DNA of 64,000 nucleotides from Globisporangium splendens (taxonomy: Eukaryota > Oomycota > Peronosporomycetes > Pythiales > Pythiaceae). The translations under genes were made by a program, and so were the position numbers. The stretch is taken from NCBI GenBank assembly GCA_006386115.1, contig VFIW01000090.1, positions 124,001 to 188,000 on the forward strand, given 5' to 3'. The stretch's first letter is position 1, and every line of letters begins with the position of its first letter. Of the stretch, positions 46,570-59,325 are shown piece after piece. The notes beneath the pieces are model-generated. The model was not told the DNA's origin, ran no database searches, and saw only the letters and a list, made by a program, of their open reading frames with translations.

Positions 46570-49500
46570 ATGACACAACAGGAGCACATCGAGGTCACCG
46601 CACTTGAGGCTAAGCCGGTGCCGCCAGAGCACGCTCAAGTCACCGCCGCTGCTGCTGCTGAAGACGACAACATCGATGCACTCGTGGAGCAAGATGCCAT
46701 CGCAACGGACCTATTCGACGCCGCCGCGTGTGGCGATGTGAATACTGTGCAAGCCCTGATTCAGAGATGCGCACCTGTCAACGCGATGCATCAGTCCGGG
46801 AAACGACCAATCCACGTCGCGGCTCAGAATGGCCACACAGACGTCGTCGCGCTGCTTGCCTTAAACGAAGTCTCCATTGACGAATTGGACGTTGAGGGCA
46901 AGACCCAGTTGTTCTGCGTGGCCGAGTCTGGGAATCTAGAAGGCATTGCACTCTCACTTGCGAATGGCGCCGAAGTCGACAAAGCAAATCACGAATCCAA
47001 GACCGCGTTGTTCGCCGCAGTTCAAAACGGTCACCTAGATGCTGTCAAGTTGCTCGTTGAAAATCAAGCCTCCGTTCATTTGAAGGATCTGGGAAAAAGG
47101 TCCCCCTGTTTCATGCTGCGAAGTATGGATATTTGGAAATTGTCCGGTTCCTTGTTTCTAGTGGTGCAAAAATAGACGAATTACAAACTACCGGCCAGAC
47201 TCCGTTCATGCTTGCGATCAGCAACGGTCACATGGACGTTGCAAAGCACCTTCATGCAAGTGGCGCATCCCTCACTCAAGCCGATTCACTTGGATACACG
47301 CCACTTCACATCGCTGTCGGCAATAGTCATGGCGGTATTGCGAGTTGGTTGCTTGAACTTGGCGTCTCAATCAATGATGAGTGCATTACTGGCGGCGGCA
47401 CGCCGCTTTGCATTGCGGCGGCTAATGGAGACGATGAGATCGTTAAGCAGCTTATCAAAAATGGCGCATCTGTGAACATGAAGCAAAATCGTGGGGAAAC
47501 ATCGCTGTTTGTTGCAGCCCAAAAAGGATTCGTGGGTATTGTGACACTACTCGTCAAAGCTGGTGCGTCAGTTGTTGTAACCGATAACAATGGTCGTTCG
47601 CCTCTACTCGCAGCTGCTGCAAACGGGAATCTCGACGTCGTGATGGAGCTGGTCGCGCACGACGCGTTGGTTGATGGAGCAGATCTGCAAGGTGTGACTC
47701 CCCTCATGGCAGCGGCGAAGAATGAGCAATCTAAGGTCGTGGAGTACCTTCTTGACAATGGAGCCAAGATAGACGACAAGCAAATATTCGGAAGAACAGC
47801 GCTAATGCTGGCGATAAGCAACAATCATCGTGCGACAATTGCCGAGCTGCTACTTGACCGTGGCGCCTCTGCGACCGAGAAGGATAATCTTGGGTGGAAC
47901 GCACTTCATGTGGCTGCTGCAAGTGGCCAAACGCGAATGGTGAGGTTGGCCATGGCGAAGAATCCAGCTTTGGACGAAAGGAATTACGCTGGGAGGACGC
48001 CGCTGATGATAGCAATCGAAAAGGGCTTCTCAGAAGTCGTCGATCTGCTTCTGGGCAGTGGTGTGTATGCAAACTATAAGGCTGCAGATTACAACGCACT
48101 CATCATTTCTGCGGTGAGGAGCGGTCGTATTACTCTCCTCCAATTGCTGAATAACCGTGGAGCATCCATTTACGCCCGTTCAAGTAATGGTGAGACCGTG
48201 TTGCTTTGGGTTGCTCGGTGGGGCTACTCTGGTATCTTCAAGCGATTTTTTTGGTCCAATGATAGAAGTGGCTCGTATCCATCTGGCAGCAAAACGTCGC
48301 TTCTTTCCGGTATATTCGAATCACTGGAAGAACTGTGCAACTTTGCTGGCGAATCGAGAATTTTGTGGGGTCGACTTGTGAAACGTTTTATTCAGCTGGC
48401 CACTCATTTGCAAGCCCCAAGAGAATCCAAGGTTCCAAAGGACGTCATTGAAGCGTTCGCTAGCATTGTTTACAGAGTCTGCAGAGTGCTCTTCAAAAGA
48501 TGTCAATCCGCAGACACGGTCTCCCGGTATATCACCAAATACACCGACAATCGAAGTATTCGAGATTATCACGAAGAAATCGACAATTTTGTGCGCAAGT
48601 TTGTTGGTGAACACCTCCAAGATGATTGGTAATTGCAGTTCCAAGTCGACCAAAAGGAGCAGAATATGAAATTCAACGAAGCATTGGGGAACGACGTCTT
48701 GGTTGCAAGAGAACTGGTCTCTCGGAAGGATCGCTCTGATGCGCTGCTGCTGTTCCAATATATGCTGTCAACTAGCGCTGGAGATCCAGAGAATGTGAAC
48801 GAGGCAGAGGAAATCCTCAAACGAATCATTGAGTTGTTCAATCTCCCGCTTCCGGAAATACCCAAATGGTTTATTTCTCACCACAATGTCGAGCTTCACG
48901 ACTGGAATGCCACTGGAACCAACCAGTCGATTGTCACTGCGACGTGGTTGAAATCTAAAGTATCAGTCTTGAAGTGCAATTGCGAGCTTTCGGAATTTGA
49001 AGAAATTGCCACCAAATGGTCAGCGCTGAGCCATCCGCATGTGCTGAGGCTGTTTGGTGCATGTCATGCTGGACAGGCTATGATTTTTGTGACCGAGTAC
49101 TCGGTGCATGGCACCTTGTCAGGTTATGTGAAGAATCAGAATGATTACGGGTTCGTTTTCCAAAAGCTGTATGAAGCAGCGCTCGGGTTGCAGTATTTGC
49201 ATGAGCGTAATGTCATCCATGGCGACCTGACAACCAGTTGCATCTTCATTGGTGCGGATTCAAGCGCCAAAATTGGAGGATTGGAGAAAAGTTTCTCTCA
49301 TGGAATTACCCAGAGCAACCCTGAGCACGGTGAAGTCGACTGGAAAGCGCCAGAAATTCGGCGAGGAGAGCATCCATCGCTACATTCAGATGTTTATGCA
49401 TTTGGAGTCTGCATTTTGGATTTGCTGACGGCGCTCCATCCATGGAGAGTCACATCCGGAACATCTCTCTACCATTGTCTCTTGAAAAACAGTCTATCGT

Positions 49501-51200
49501 ATCCGCCAGACACTGTCAGTGGGAAGTGTTGGAGTCTAATCAAGGAAATGTGCACGTCTGTTGCAGCACACCGTGTGACTATGAATTACGTTGTGACAGT
49601 TCTTGGTAATTGCAACGACATCGCGTGCTTGGCGTTGCAAACTGGTCTGGCGGTGAAAGGATCGAGACCTCAAGGTGTTGCAAGTGATGAATTGTCCAAC
49701 AAGGTACGAAGGGTGCTTTAGCAATGGTTGGCGGGATAGATTCTGACTTTAAATTGATGCCTATTTATACAGGAATTGTCCAAGGACAAGGGCTTCATTG
49801 CAGAGCTCTGCGGAACAGTGGACAATCATTTGGTGCAATTGAAATCAAGATGTGAACGGCTGATGGAGTATCGACCCATGGCGGAGCATGTTCTTGACCG
49901 ATTGCAGACATTATACGAGCGGCACCTGAAATCAAGGAGTAGAAGCGACCCTCAATTTCGCGAATTTGTGGATACTCTTCTTAAATTCGAACACCACCTG
50001 AGAATTCCATTGAGCAAAGTGTCGATCACTCGGGTGGCAAGAAGTCAAAAGGCAGCCAACATCTACCACGTCTTCCATTCCAAGATTGACAGACTGCTGG
50101 ATGCGATGAAGGTCCCCAAAGACGATTCCATTCGACCATGGAGAAAACGGTACGGTAAAGATTACAAGGAGGCATTTCAATATCACGGACCCGCTCGGAA
50201 CATGCAGTCTGCGCAATCGGCCCAGTTCCAGTCTATGGTCCAATCAGCTTCAATGAAGTATATATCGACAAAATCGTCTCTGCTTGCGCCATCTGAAGAA
50301 GATATATTTCGACTTCCTTTGGCTGCGGCTCATAAAACATATCCATGGTTCCTGCCTCTATCAGAAGTGGATATGGATGTGAGGGACGACATTGGTAAAG
50401 GTTCATTTGGAGCGGTGTACCATGGCATATGGCTGAAAACGCCTGTTGTTGTCAAGTTCATCGACGATGGAGGAGATACTCAGAAGCGCACAACGACAAG
50501 TGAGCACGATTTTCTGCGCGAGATCTACATTTGGTATCGGCTGAACCACCCTCACATCGTGAAGCTTTTCGGAGCTTGCCATATTGGAAAACGCTATTTC
50601 GTTTGTGAGTACGCTGCGAATGGACAGCTGAGTCACTTCCTGGGCAAGAATGCGGAAACCAAGCTGAAGTGGAAGAAGCTACACGAAGTCGCTCTTGCTC
50701 TTGGTTATCTTCACAGCCGTGGTGTTATTCACAACGACCTGAAAGGCGATAACATCTTGGTTGGTGCTGATGGGTCGATCAAGCTCACTGATTTTGGCTT
50801 GAGTTCCATTCCTGGTACGAAGTATGTTTTCGAAGTTGCTGACGTCAGCAGAATCGGTGCGGTTCATTGGAAAGCTCCCGAGTACCTCGTGCACGGCAAG
50901 CCTTCTTTTGCATCGGACATTTTCTCACTTGCAATGTGTATTGTGGAAGTGATCTCTGATGAGATTCCGTGGGGTTGCAACATGCTTGTACCTGCTGTCT
51001 GCTATCAGCTGAAAAAGAAAAAGATTCCACTGCGTCCTGCCAAAACGAGCGATGATGCATGGGATCTGATTGAGTTGATGACGAAGTTTGATCCGTTGAA
51101 GCGAGTGAGTATATCGTATGTCATTGATCGACTTCAAGAATTTGTTGATGCAGACGACGTCACTGAGGCGACAATCGGAAGTGGCGAGCTTACCAGATAG
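46570..51200 (+). CDS. ankyrin repeat -pseudokinase -kinase (TKL), two lesions
   Basis: Exon 1 46570-49703, exon 2 49773-51200, about 1520 residues. About a dozen ankyrin repeats fill the first third. A first kinase-like domain follows: it has HGDLTTS in place of HRD, GGLEKSF in place of DFG and no clear ATP-binding Lys, so it is a pseudokinase. The second domain has IGKGSFGAVY, VVVKF, VIHNDLKGDN and LTDFGLSS, so it should be active; order and state recall JAK kinases. Lesions: one base short in the A5 run at 47094-47098 (GGGAAAAAGG), and TAA at 48630-48632 inside a helical linker, with coding character unbroken on both sides. The role is probably signalling. Confidence 0.75.
49689..49783. 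repeat. 11-bp direct repeat bordering an intron
   Basis: GAATTGTCCAA occurs at 49689-49699, just before the donor, and at 49773-49783, the first bases after the acceptor. The two copies are 84 bp apart and enclose the 69-nt intron. Confidence 0.8.
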
Positions 51201-51753
51201 TTAAATAGCAACTGTCGACGAAGCTGTTACATGCAAGGAAAATCGGAGAAAACGTTGTGTTGGCACTTTAGCAGTGTGTCTGCTTTCTGAGCTCACATTG
51301 TTCCACTAAATCCACCAATTTTAAAAAGTACACCTGCAGCGCTGACTATTGCAATCAAGCTTTAGTAGGTAGAAATAATGAATGACTCGAGAAATGTGTT
51401 TAACACCGTCAAACCAGGATTTTTTTACTTTTGCAGTACACTACTCGTGCCATTATTGCGTTAGCATATTTGGGTTCTGCAGGTCGCCAGCGCGTCCATG
51501 CGGTGGCTCCATTCCTCCGCAGTCGTCTTGGTCGCCAAGTTACACATACCGTGGTGTAAACAACAAGTGCGGAAATGTGAAAATGCTGCGTGTGTTCGAG
51601 AGGATGAAGAAAGAGCATTGGAGCGCATTGGATTGAGGTGCAGCAATGGCAACAATGGCAACGCTGTCGGGCTAGAAAGGGGATTATTTTATAGATATAC
51701 AGACGATAGACAAGAGAAAAAATAACGAATCGAGATACGAGATGCTGGACACA
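51201..51753. other. intergenic, no gene seen
   Basis: The interval lies between two convergent kinase genes. Short frames on both strands show nothing recognisable; it includes the two 3' flanks. Confidence 0.5.
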
Positions 51754-53574
51754 CTACAACCGATTGCGCCTAATCACTTCGATATCTACGCCGCACTGAC
51801 AGCAGAAACGATTGTCAATGCGATTCAAGTCACCACAGCGGCTGCATTTTTTTCGTGAAGGAGCACTTTCACTCATTTGCTGAAGACGAGCACCACATTC
51901 ACAACAGACGCGACTCGCCGTGTTATTCAACTCGCCACAATGCGTGCAGCTCTTCCCAGTTTGCCGAAAAAGAGCCCCACCGATGCCGTCCGATATACTC
52001 TCCAGCGTATCATCGTCGTCGAATTTAGCTCCGCAATTACAGCAAGATTTGCCAAAATATGCAGATTCGTATTCACATTCTCGACACCATCGCAATTTCT
52101 CTTGTGACAACTGCTTCTCTTCTTCAGCAAGCTCTGTCAGCATCTTGATGGCATAGTCTAGAGACTCTCGCTCCTCATAATCTACTCTGGTGATCGCTTG
52201 GACGAACTCCCACTGTTTGTCAGTGAATCCTGGTGTGCGCGGGTGAGCGTTCCCGTCGTAGAGGTTGTCCAGTATTTCGTCATCACTCACCATTCCCCAC
52301 GGTATCTCGCCACTCACAGCCTCAATGATGCACAGGCCAAACGAGTACACATCAGACTTAAATTGCAGGTTTAGATCGTTCTCGTCCAGGCCCTCGTGGC
52401 ATTCGAGCGCCTTCCAGCGATTCCATTGTGAGCGAAGATGGGGAGGTAACGTTTTTAGTGGCAAAAAGTGCGTGACTTCAGAAAAGAAAGATCGGAAACC
52501 GCACATTTTCGTCTTCCCGCCGTTGCCAACGAGGATGTTGTTGCACTTGAGATCGCCATGGACCACCTTTTCGGAATGCAGGTAGTCCAGCCCATGCGCA
52601 GCTTCCAGGAAACGCGTCCACAGGTAGCGCCTGTTCTCGGACTCCTGGAAGTACGTCACAAAGTTGCCATTCTCGCAGTACTCGCTCACGAAAAACATCG
52701 GCGTCGACAGATGACAGGCGCCAAATGGCTTGAGTATGTGTGGATGGTTTAGTTTCCACCAAAGATTTGCCTCTCTCAAAAACGCTCTCTCATAATCAGG
52801 AGTCTCCAAATACACACACTTGACAATCACATCGGAGCCCTTCCACTTCCCCTTGCGCAGTGTTCCGTTGGGACCCTCATCAAACTGTTCCTCGTCGTAT
52901 TGCACTTGATCGCGAGGAAGATACCAATCCGAAATCTTGTTGACCTTCGACTTGGACGACCTGATCACCGAATCGAACGTTTTGCGGATCAAATTCATGT
53001 GTTCCACCGAGTATTCGGACGATAGTTGTGCGTCATTGCCATCGATCACATATTTCATATCCGTGAGCGCTTCGACCATTGCTCATCCTCGAATCTCGGC
53101 AATGATGACTCCGTTCTGGCTTATGATCAACTCCAGCCTCTCGCGGTGGACGCGCTCATTTTCATCGTACTTGGCACGCCACATAGCGGATTCCGCGATG
53201 TGTGTCGCTTTCAGCAATTGGTACAGCGAGTCGATGTTCGCGTGAAAGTTGAGAATCGCTTCCTCGAATTTGTGTCGCGCGAGCAGTCGCGCCAGCGTAT
53301 GCTTTTCCTTATGTTTGATCACGAATTGATGTAACTTGAAGATCTCGTCTCCGAATTGCGGCAGCACCTTGTTTTTGCGCAAAGCGCCTTCGTCTTCATT
53401 TCGTAGGATCTCTTCGTACAAGGCTCGCATGCGTTGTGTCACTTGATCGCAAAGCTTGTAACCCTCTCTCATGTGCGTGCAGCGGTATGTCAGCGTGGCC
53501 AACGCCTCCTCGATGGTCCACCCTACACCAGGCACGGTGAATCTCACCACCGCGGCACTCACAGCTTCGCTCAT
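51754..53574 (-). CDS. TKL pseudokinase with three zinc ribbons; in-frame TGA
   Basis: The N-terminal part (53083-53574) is the helical domain found in front of oomycete TKL kinases (GVGWTIEEALATL…). TGA at 53083-53085 interrupts it, and the same frame resumes (AMVEALTDMKYVIDG). The kinase domain lacks a Gly loop (FDEGPNGTL), keeps VIVK, has VVHGDLKCNN and replaces DFG by CGF, so it is probably inactive. At the C-terminus are three CxxC…CxxC zinc ribbons (CRECEYESAYFGKSCCNC; CTHCGELNN…CCEC; CSRCGDLNRIDNRFCCQC). Zinc ribbons on a pseudokinase suggest a scaffold. Start MSEAVSAAVV at 53574 is chosen over an upstream Met as that is where the family's helical domain begins. It converges on the ankyrin kinase. 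Confidence 0.72.
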
Positions 53575-53912
53575 AGTCGTCAAGGTGTTGGCTTGCAGTA
53601 AATCGGTGCGTTCTTCGTTGGCGCAGTTTGTCAAGTGAGAAGCACTCTCTCTCGTAAATAACTGGGGACACAAGTCGTAATCAGATTCCTTGTTCTGGTT
53701 AGTTGGGCACACTTTTGTCCAACGAGATCTATGCATTGATTCATTTTCTGCCAATATAATTACATAATCGAAATCTTCTGTTTGCAATTTTTCAAGCCAA
53801 TCATATTGCTCGATTTCATTGACCGATTATGCTTTTTCATACAATAATCGAAATATTCAAGACCGAGATAATCCAATCTTGTGGACCTGCAGTGTCGGAG
53901 GAACCAGAACGA

Positions 53913-56081
<2,169 letters not shown>

Positions 56082-57237
56082 ACAAATTAGAGCCACGCCA
56101 AATGCAGCAGCACATGCTGTCGGAGATGCAGATAGAAGGAGGTTGTCAACAAGAAATGCAGATAAAAATCTACTTCACATGAAGCCGTCGGCTCTTGCCA
56201 GCAGCTCGCAATGCGTTCTGTCCGTACGCTCGCTTTCGCCCTTGCCCGCAAAACCACACGAACACGTGCAGTGTGATTGAATGCGTTGTTGGGTAAAAGC
56301 AAAGCCCAAAGCGAGCGCAAGAGCGAGCGTACGCGGTGTGTGCTGCATGGTCTGGCGCAGACTGCAAAGACATGCAGAGTTGCTGCCACTCCGCCACGAT
56401 CGTCGCGGCAGTCAGTGGCGAACCACAAAGAAGCGAGCGTACAGGTATGCAAAGCGAGCGTACAGGTATGCAAAGCGAGCGTACGCCAGTTGTCTCTGTG
56501 CCCATCATCGTCGCGTTTTGGACCCTTACGCCCGCCCAAGACCACCGAGTGAGTGCACACACTTTGCCTCTGTCTCACAATGGCTTGAGCGCTCATCTTA
56601 ACACGAGGAATGACGTGTGGAGCGCGGCGCTGGCGCCTCGCATATTGCTCTGCGCCAATCACGGCCTTTGTGCCACGACGTGGCACTCGTCGTCATCTGG
56701 TGACAGAGCAATTCCTGCCAACATGGCATTGGCTTAACACACTGATTTGACAGATATATCGATCTCTGAAGGTTCATACAATAGACAGTTGGCTACAATT
56801 CAAAAAATGTAATGTGGATGATTAACTGACATTATAATTTATTGTCAGTTCTGTATCCAAAGGTTACTAATTGTGATGTGCTTCTATCAATTCAAAGAGT
56901 CGATGGAATAATCTTCTCTCTCTCCCCACCCGTTTTCCGAAGAGTGATGATCGATTATGGATCCCAAAACATTCATTGACAATACCAACAAAACGTCTTT
57001 ATTACCAGGGCATATTCACTCCATTCTATATGAATTGTGCATTTCAGAGTCAAGAAGAAATGTCAGTAAAGACGGGTTGAAGATGCGCGTCGTCTCCACT
57101 TCGTTAAAAACCAGGCCAATCAGCACGCTCCTTCTGCTGCATGCCATTGCGACCGCTGAAGACCACAATGGGAGCTTCCAATCATCACGTTACTTTCCGA
57201 TTTGCATCCTTCCACAGAGCGCCTGTAAAGTTAGAAT
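56082..57237. other. intergenic region with 21-bp tandem repeat and inverted copies
   Basis: No gene is seen. AAGCGAGCGTACAGGTATGCA occurs twice in a row (56431-56451, 56452-56472) with a third partial copy to 56484. The reverse complement of its core, GTACGCTCGCTT, is at 56224-56235, and a related GAGCGAGCGTAC lies near 56322. A near-perfect hairpin (GTGCCACG-A-CGTGGCAC) spans 56670-56686. This may be a decayed MITE or unit of satellite origin. Confidence 0.45.
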
Positions 57238-58746
57238 ATGGCGCCGCACGCCATCACGAGCGTGGGCTTCATCGGCTCGGGACGGCTCGCCGAGCGCATC
57301 GCGCGCAAACTCGTGAAGAACATCTCGCCGCAGCAAAAATTCTGCTACCGCAAGCAGCGGCTCGTGTCCACGCTGCTGGCGTCCGATCCGTCCCAAGAGC
57401 GCCGCGAGCTCTTCGACACGCTCGGGTTCACGACGACCGAGACGAACCAGAAGATCCTGTCGGACTGCGACGTCGTGTTCCTCGGCACGACGCCGCGCGA
57501 TGTGCTCGCGGACACCACAGCCAAGATGACGGGCACGCAGATGCAGAACACGCTCTTTGTGAGTCTCATGGGCGATCTCCCCGCGGAGCAACTTGAGAGA
57601 CTGCTTGGTCCAGGAGCCAAGGTGATCCGGATGATGCCACACAACTACTTGGAGCAGTTGGGACTCCCCAAGGGGATCCTCCCGCCAGCCTCATGGGCGA
57701 CCGTGAGGGGAACCCATGTCAGTCCTGAAGACGTTGATACTGTGATGACGCTCGCGGGTATTTCAGCGTGCGTGGAAGTGGCCGAGACCGCCAAGATCCC
57801 CGAGCTTCCGCTGGACAGCAATGAAGGCGTGATCCATCGGATCGTCAAGTCTATCAATGAGCAGCGAGCCGCAGCAATGGGCTTAAAGGACACAATAGAT
57901 GAACCCGAAGAAGCTCACGTCGCAGCTGAGTTCCATGATGTCTACGAGATGGGCGAGCTTCTGGGTAAGGGCCAGTTCTCCCAGGTGTTCAAGGCTACCC
58001 ACAAGGAAACCGGTGAGATGTTTGCCGTCAAGTGTCTGAAAAACGACGAGCTTACCAAGGAAGGACGAGAGATGCTCGTCGCTGAGGTTGGTGCGCTGAG
58101 TCGTCTGAAGCATCCGCATGTGATCTCGCACCATGGCTTCTACTCGGAGGGAGACAACTACTACCTTGTCCTTGATTACTGTCAAGGCGGCGGACTCGAG
58201 CGCGTGCTCCAGAAGGAGAAACGACTCCCAGAACAGGACGTGAAGGTTATCATGCGACAGCTTCTCTCTGCACTGGAATACTGCCACTCTATGGGTCAGG
58301 TGCACCGAGACGTCAAAGCCGAGAATATCTTGCTCACTCAGGATGCCGAGAAGGGTCTGCACATCAAACTGGCAGACTTTGGTCTCTCGGAGGAGTTGCA
58401 GCTCGGGTCTGGTCGTCTCCAGGAAATGTGCGGGACGCCGCAGTATTTGAGCCCTGAGATTGTGTCTGGCCGATCATACGGCAAACCGGCCGACATCTGG
58501 GCTGCCGGTATCCTGAGTTACATGCTCCTGAGCGGAAGGATCCCGTTCAATGAGGCTCGTACGCGGAACAATCTGTTCAAGATGATCAGCCTCGGCGCGG
58601 TGTGGTTCAGTTCGCGAGATTGGGACACGATTTCGCCAGCGGGTAAGGAGTTTGTGCAAAAGATGCTCGACGTCTCGCCGGACTCGCGTGCCACCGCAGC
58701 GGAGCTCTTGGCGCACCCGTGGCTCAAGGACGGAGACGACGCATGA
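57238..58746 (+). CDS. P5C-reductase-like domain fused to a protein kinase
   Basis: Intronless frame of 502 residues. Residues 1-190 are a Rossmann domain of the pyrroline-5-carboxylate reductase/F420 oxidoreductase type: VGFIGSGRLAE (GxGxxA loop at 12-18), DVVFLGTTPRDV, SLMGDLPAEQL and KVIRMMPHN. The P5CR helical dimerisation and catalytic domain is missing. Residues 236-496 form a Ser/Thr kinase with all key residues: GKGQFSQVF loop, Lys265 in FAVK, HRD at 356-358, DFG at 380-382, CGTPQYLSPE. It is closest to the CAMK group by eye. Thus an NAD(P)-binding module may sense redox state or proline metabolism for an active kinase. I know of no described protein with this order. Both halves are in one frame with no splice site between them. 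Confidence 0.88.
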   Translation: MAPHAITSVGFIGSGRLAERIARKLVKNISPQQKFCYRKQRLVSTLLASDPSQERRELFDTLGFTTTETNQKILSDCDVVFLGTTPRDVLADTTAKMTGTQMQNTLFVSLMGDLPAEQLERLLGPGAKVIRMMPHNYLEQLGLPKGILPPASWATVRGTHVSPEDVDTVMTLAGISACVEVAETAKIPELPLDSNEGVIHRIVKSINEQRAAAMGLKDTIDEPEEAHVAAEFHDVYEMGELLGKGQFSQVFKATHKETGEMFAVKCLKNDELTKEGREMLVAEVGALSRLKHPHVISHHGFYSEGDNYYLVLDYCQGGGLERVLQKEKRLPEQDVKVIMRQLLSALEYCHSMGQVHRDVKAENILLTQDAEKGLHIKLADFGLSEELQLGSGRLQEMCGTPQYLSPEIVSGRSYGKPADIWAAGILSYMLLSGRIPFNEARTRNNLFKMISLGAVWFSSRDWDTISPAGKEFVQKMLDVSPDSRATAAELLAHPWLKDGDDA

Positions 58747-59325
58747 CGAGCGACGAAAGCAAAACAAGCGGAAAACAACAAACAGAAAAAGAATCTGTGT
58801 GGATGTCAGTCAGGTAGCGTCGTATTGTATGTGAATTTATTAGACCAAAGGAGATGGTCAGGACGAAGGAAAAGAAGACGAGAGAGAGAGAGATCAACTC
58901 GTAGTAAAGTAAAACGAATCTTTTGAAGCCAGCAACAAGATCTCGACAATTGCTATTTTGAAAACCCAGAGTGTATGTGCGTTGTGTCTATTTCAGTCAT
59001 TTTTGCTATCAATGAAGTGCATTCATGAAAAACTGGAGTGTGTGTAGAAATGTCTATTTCCGTAATGTTATGCTTTGTTGCGTCCATTTTCCATAATAAT
59101 AGATTTGTGCCTCTTCCATGCTGTCCTTTCTCGTGCGCTATGCTGCTGCCAGCGTGTGAGTTTTGGCGCGGTTGCTGCCGACTTGAATGCGCCAGTGACT
59201 CACTCTTGCGTGTTGTCGACGCTCCTGTGCACTGGCCTCCGTTTGTATACACGCGTACATAGCTCTATCCACAGAGCGGTCGCCTGCACTTGCTCAAGAT
59301 CGAGAAAGAGAGAGTAGACAGTACA

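Noticed and set aside
26900..53574. Stop-codon reassignment to explain the in-frame stops
   Set aside because: All three stop codons appear both inside genes and as normal terminators in the same window, and intact genes avoid them internally.
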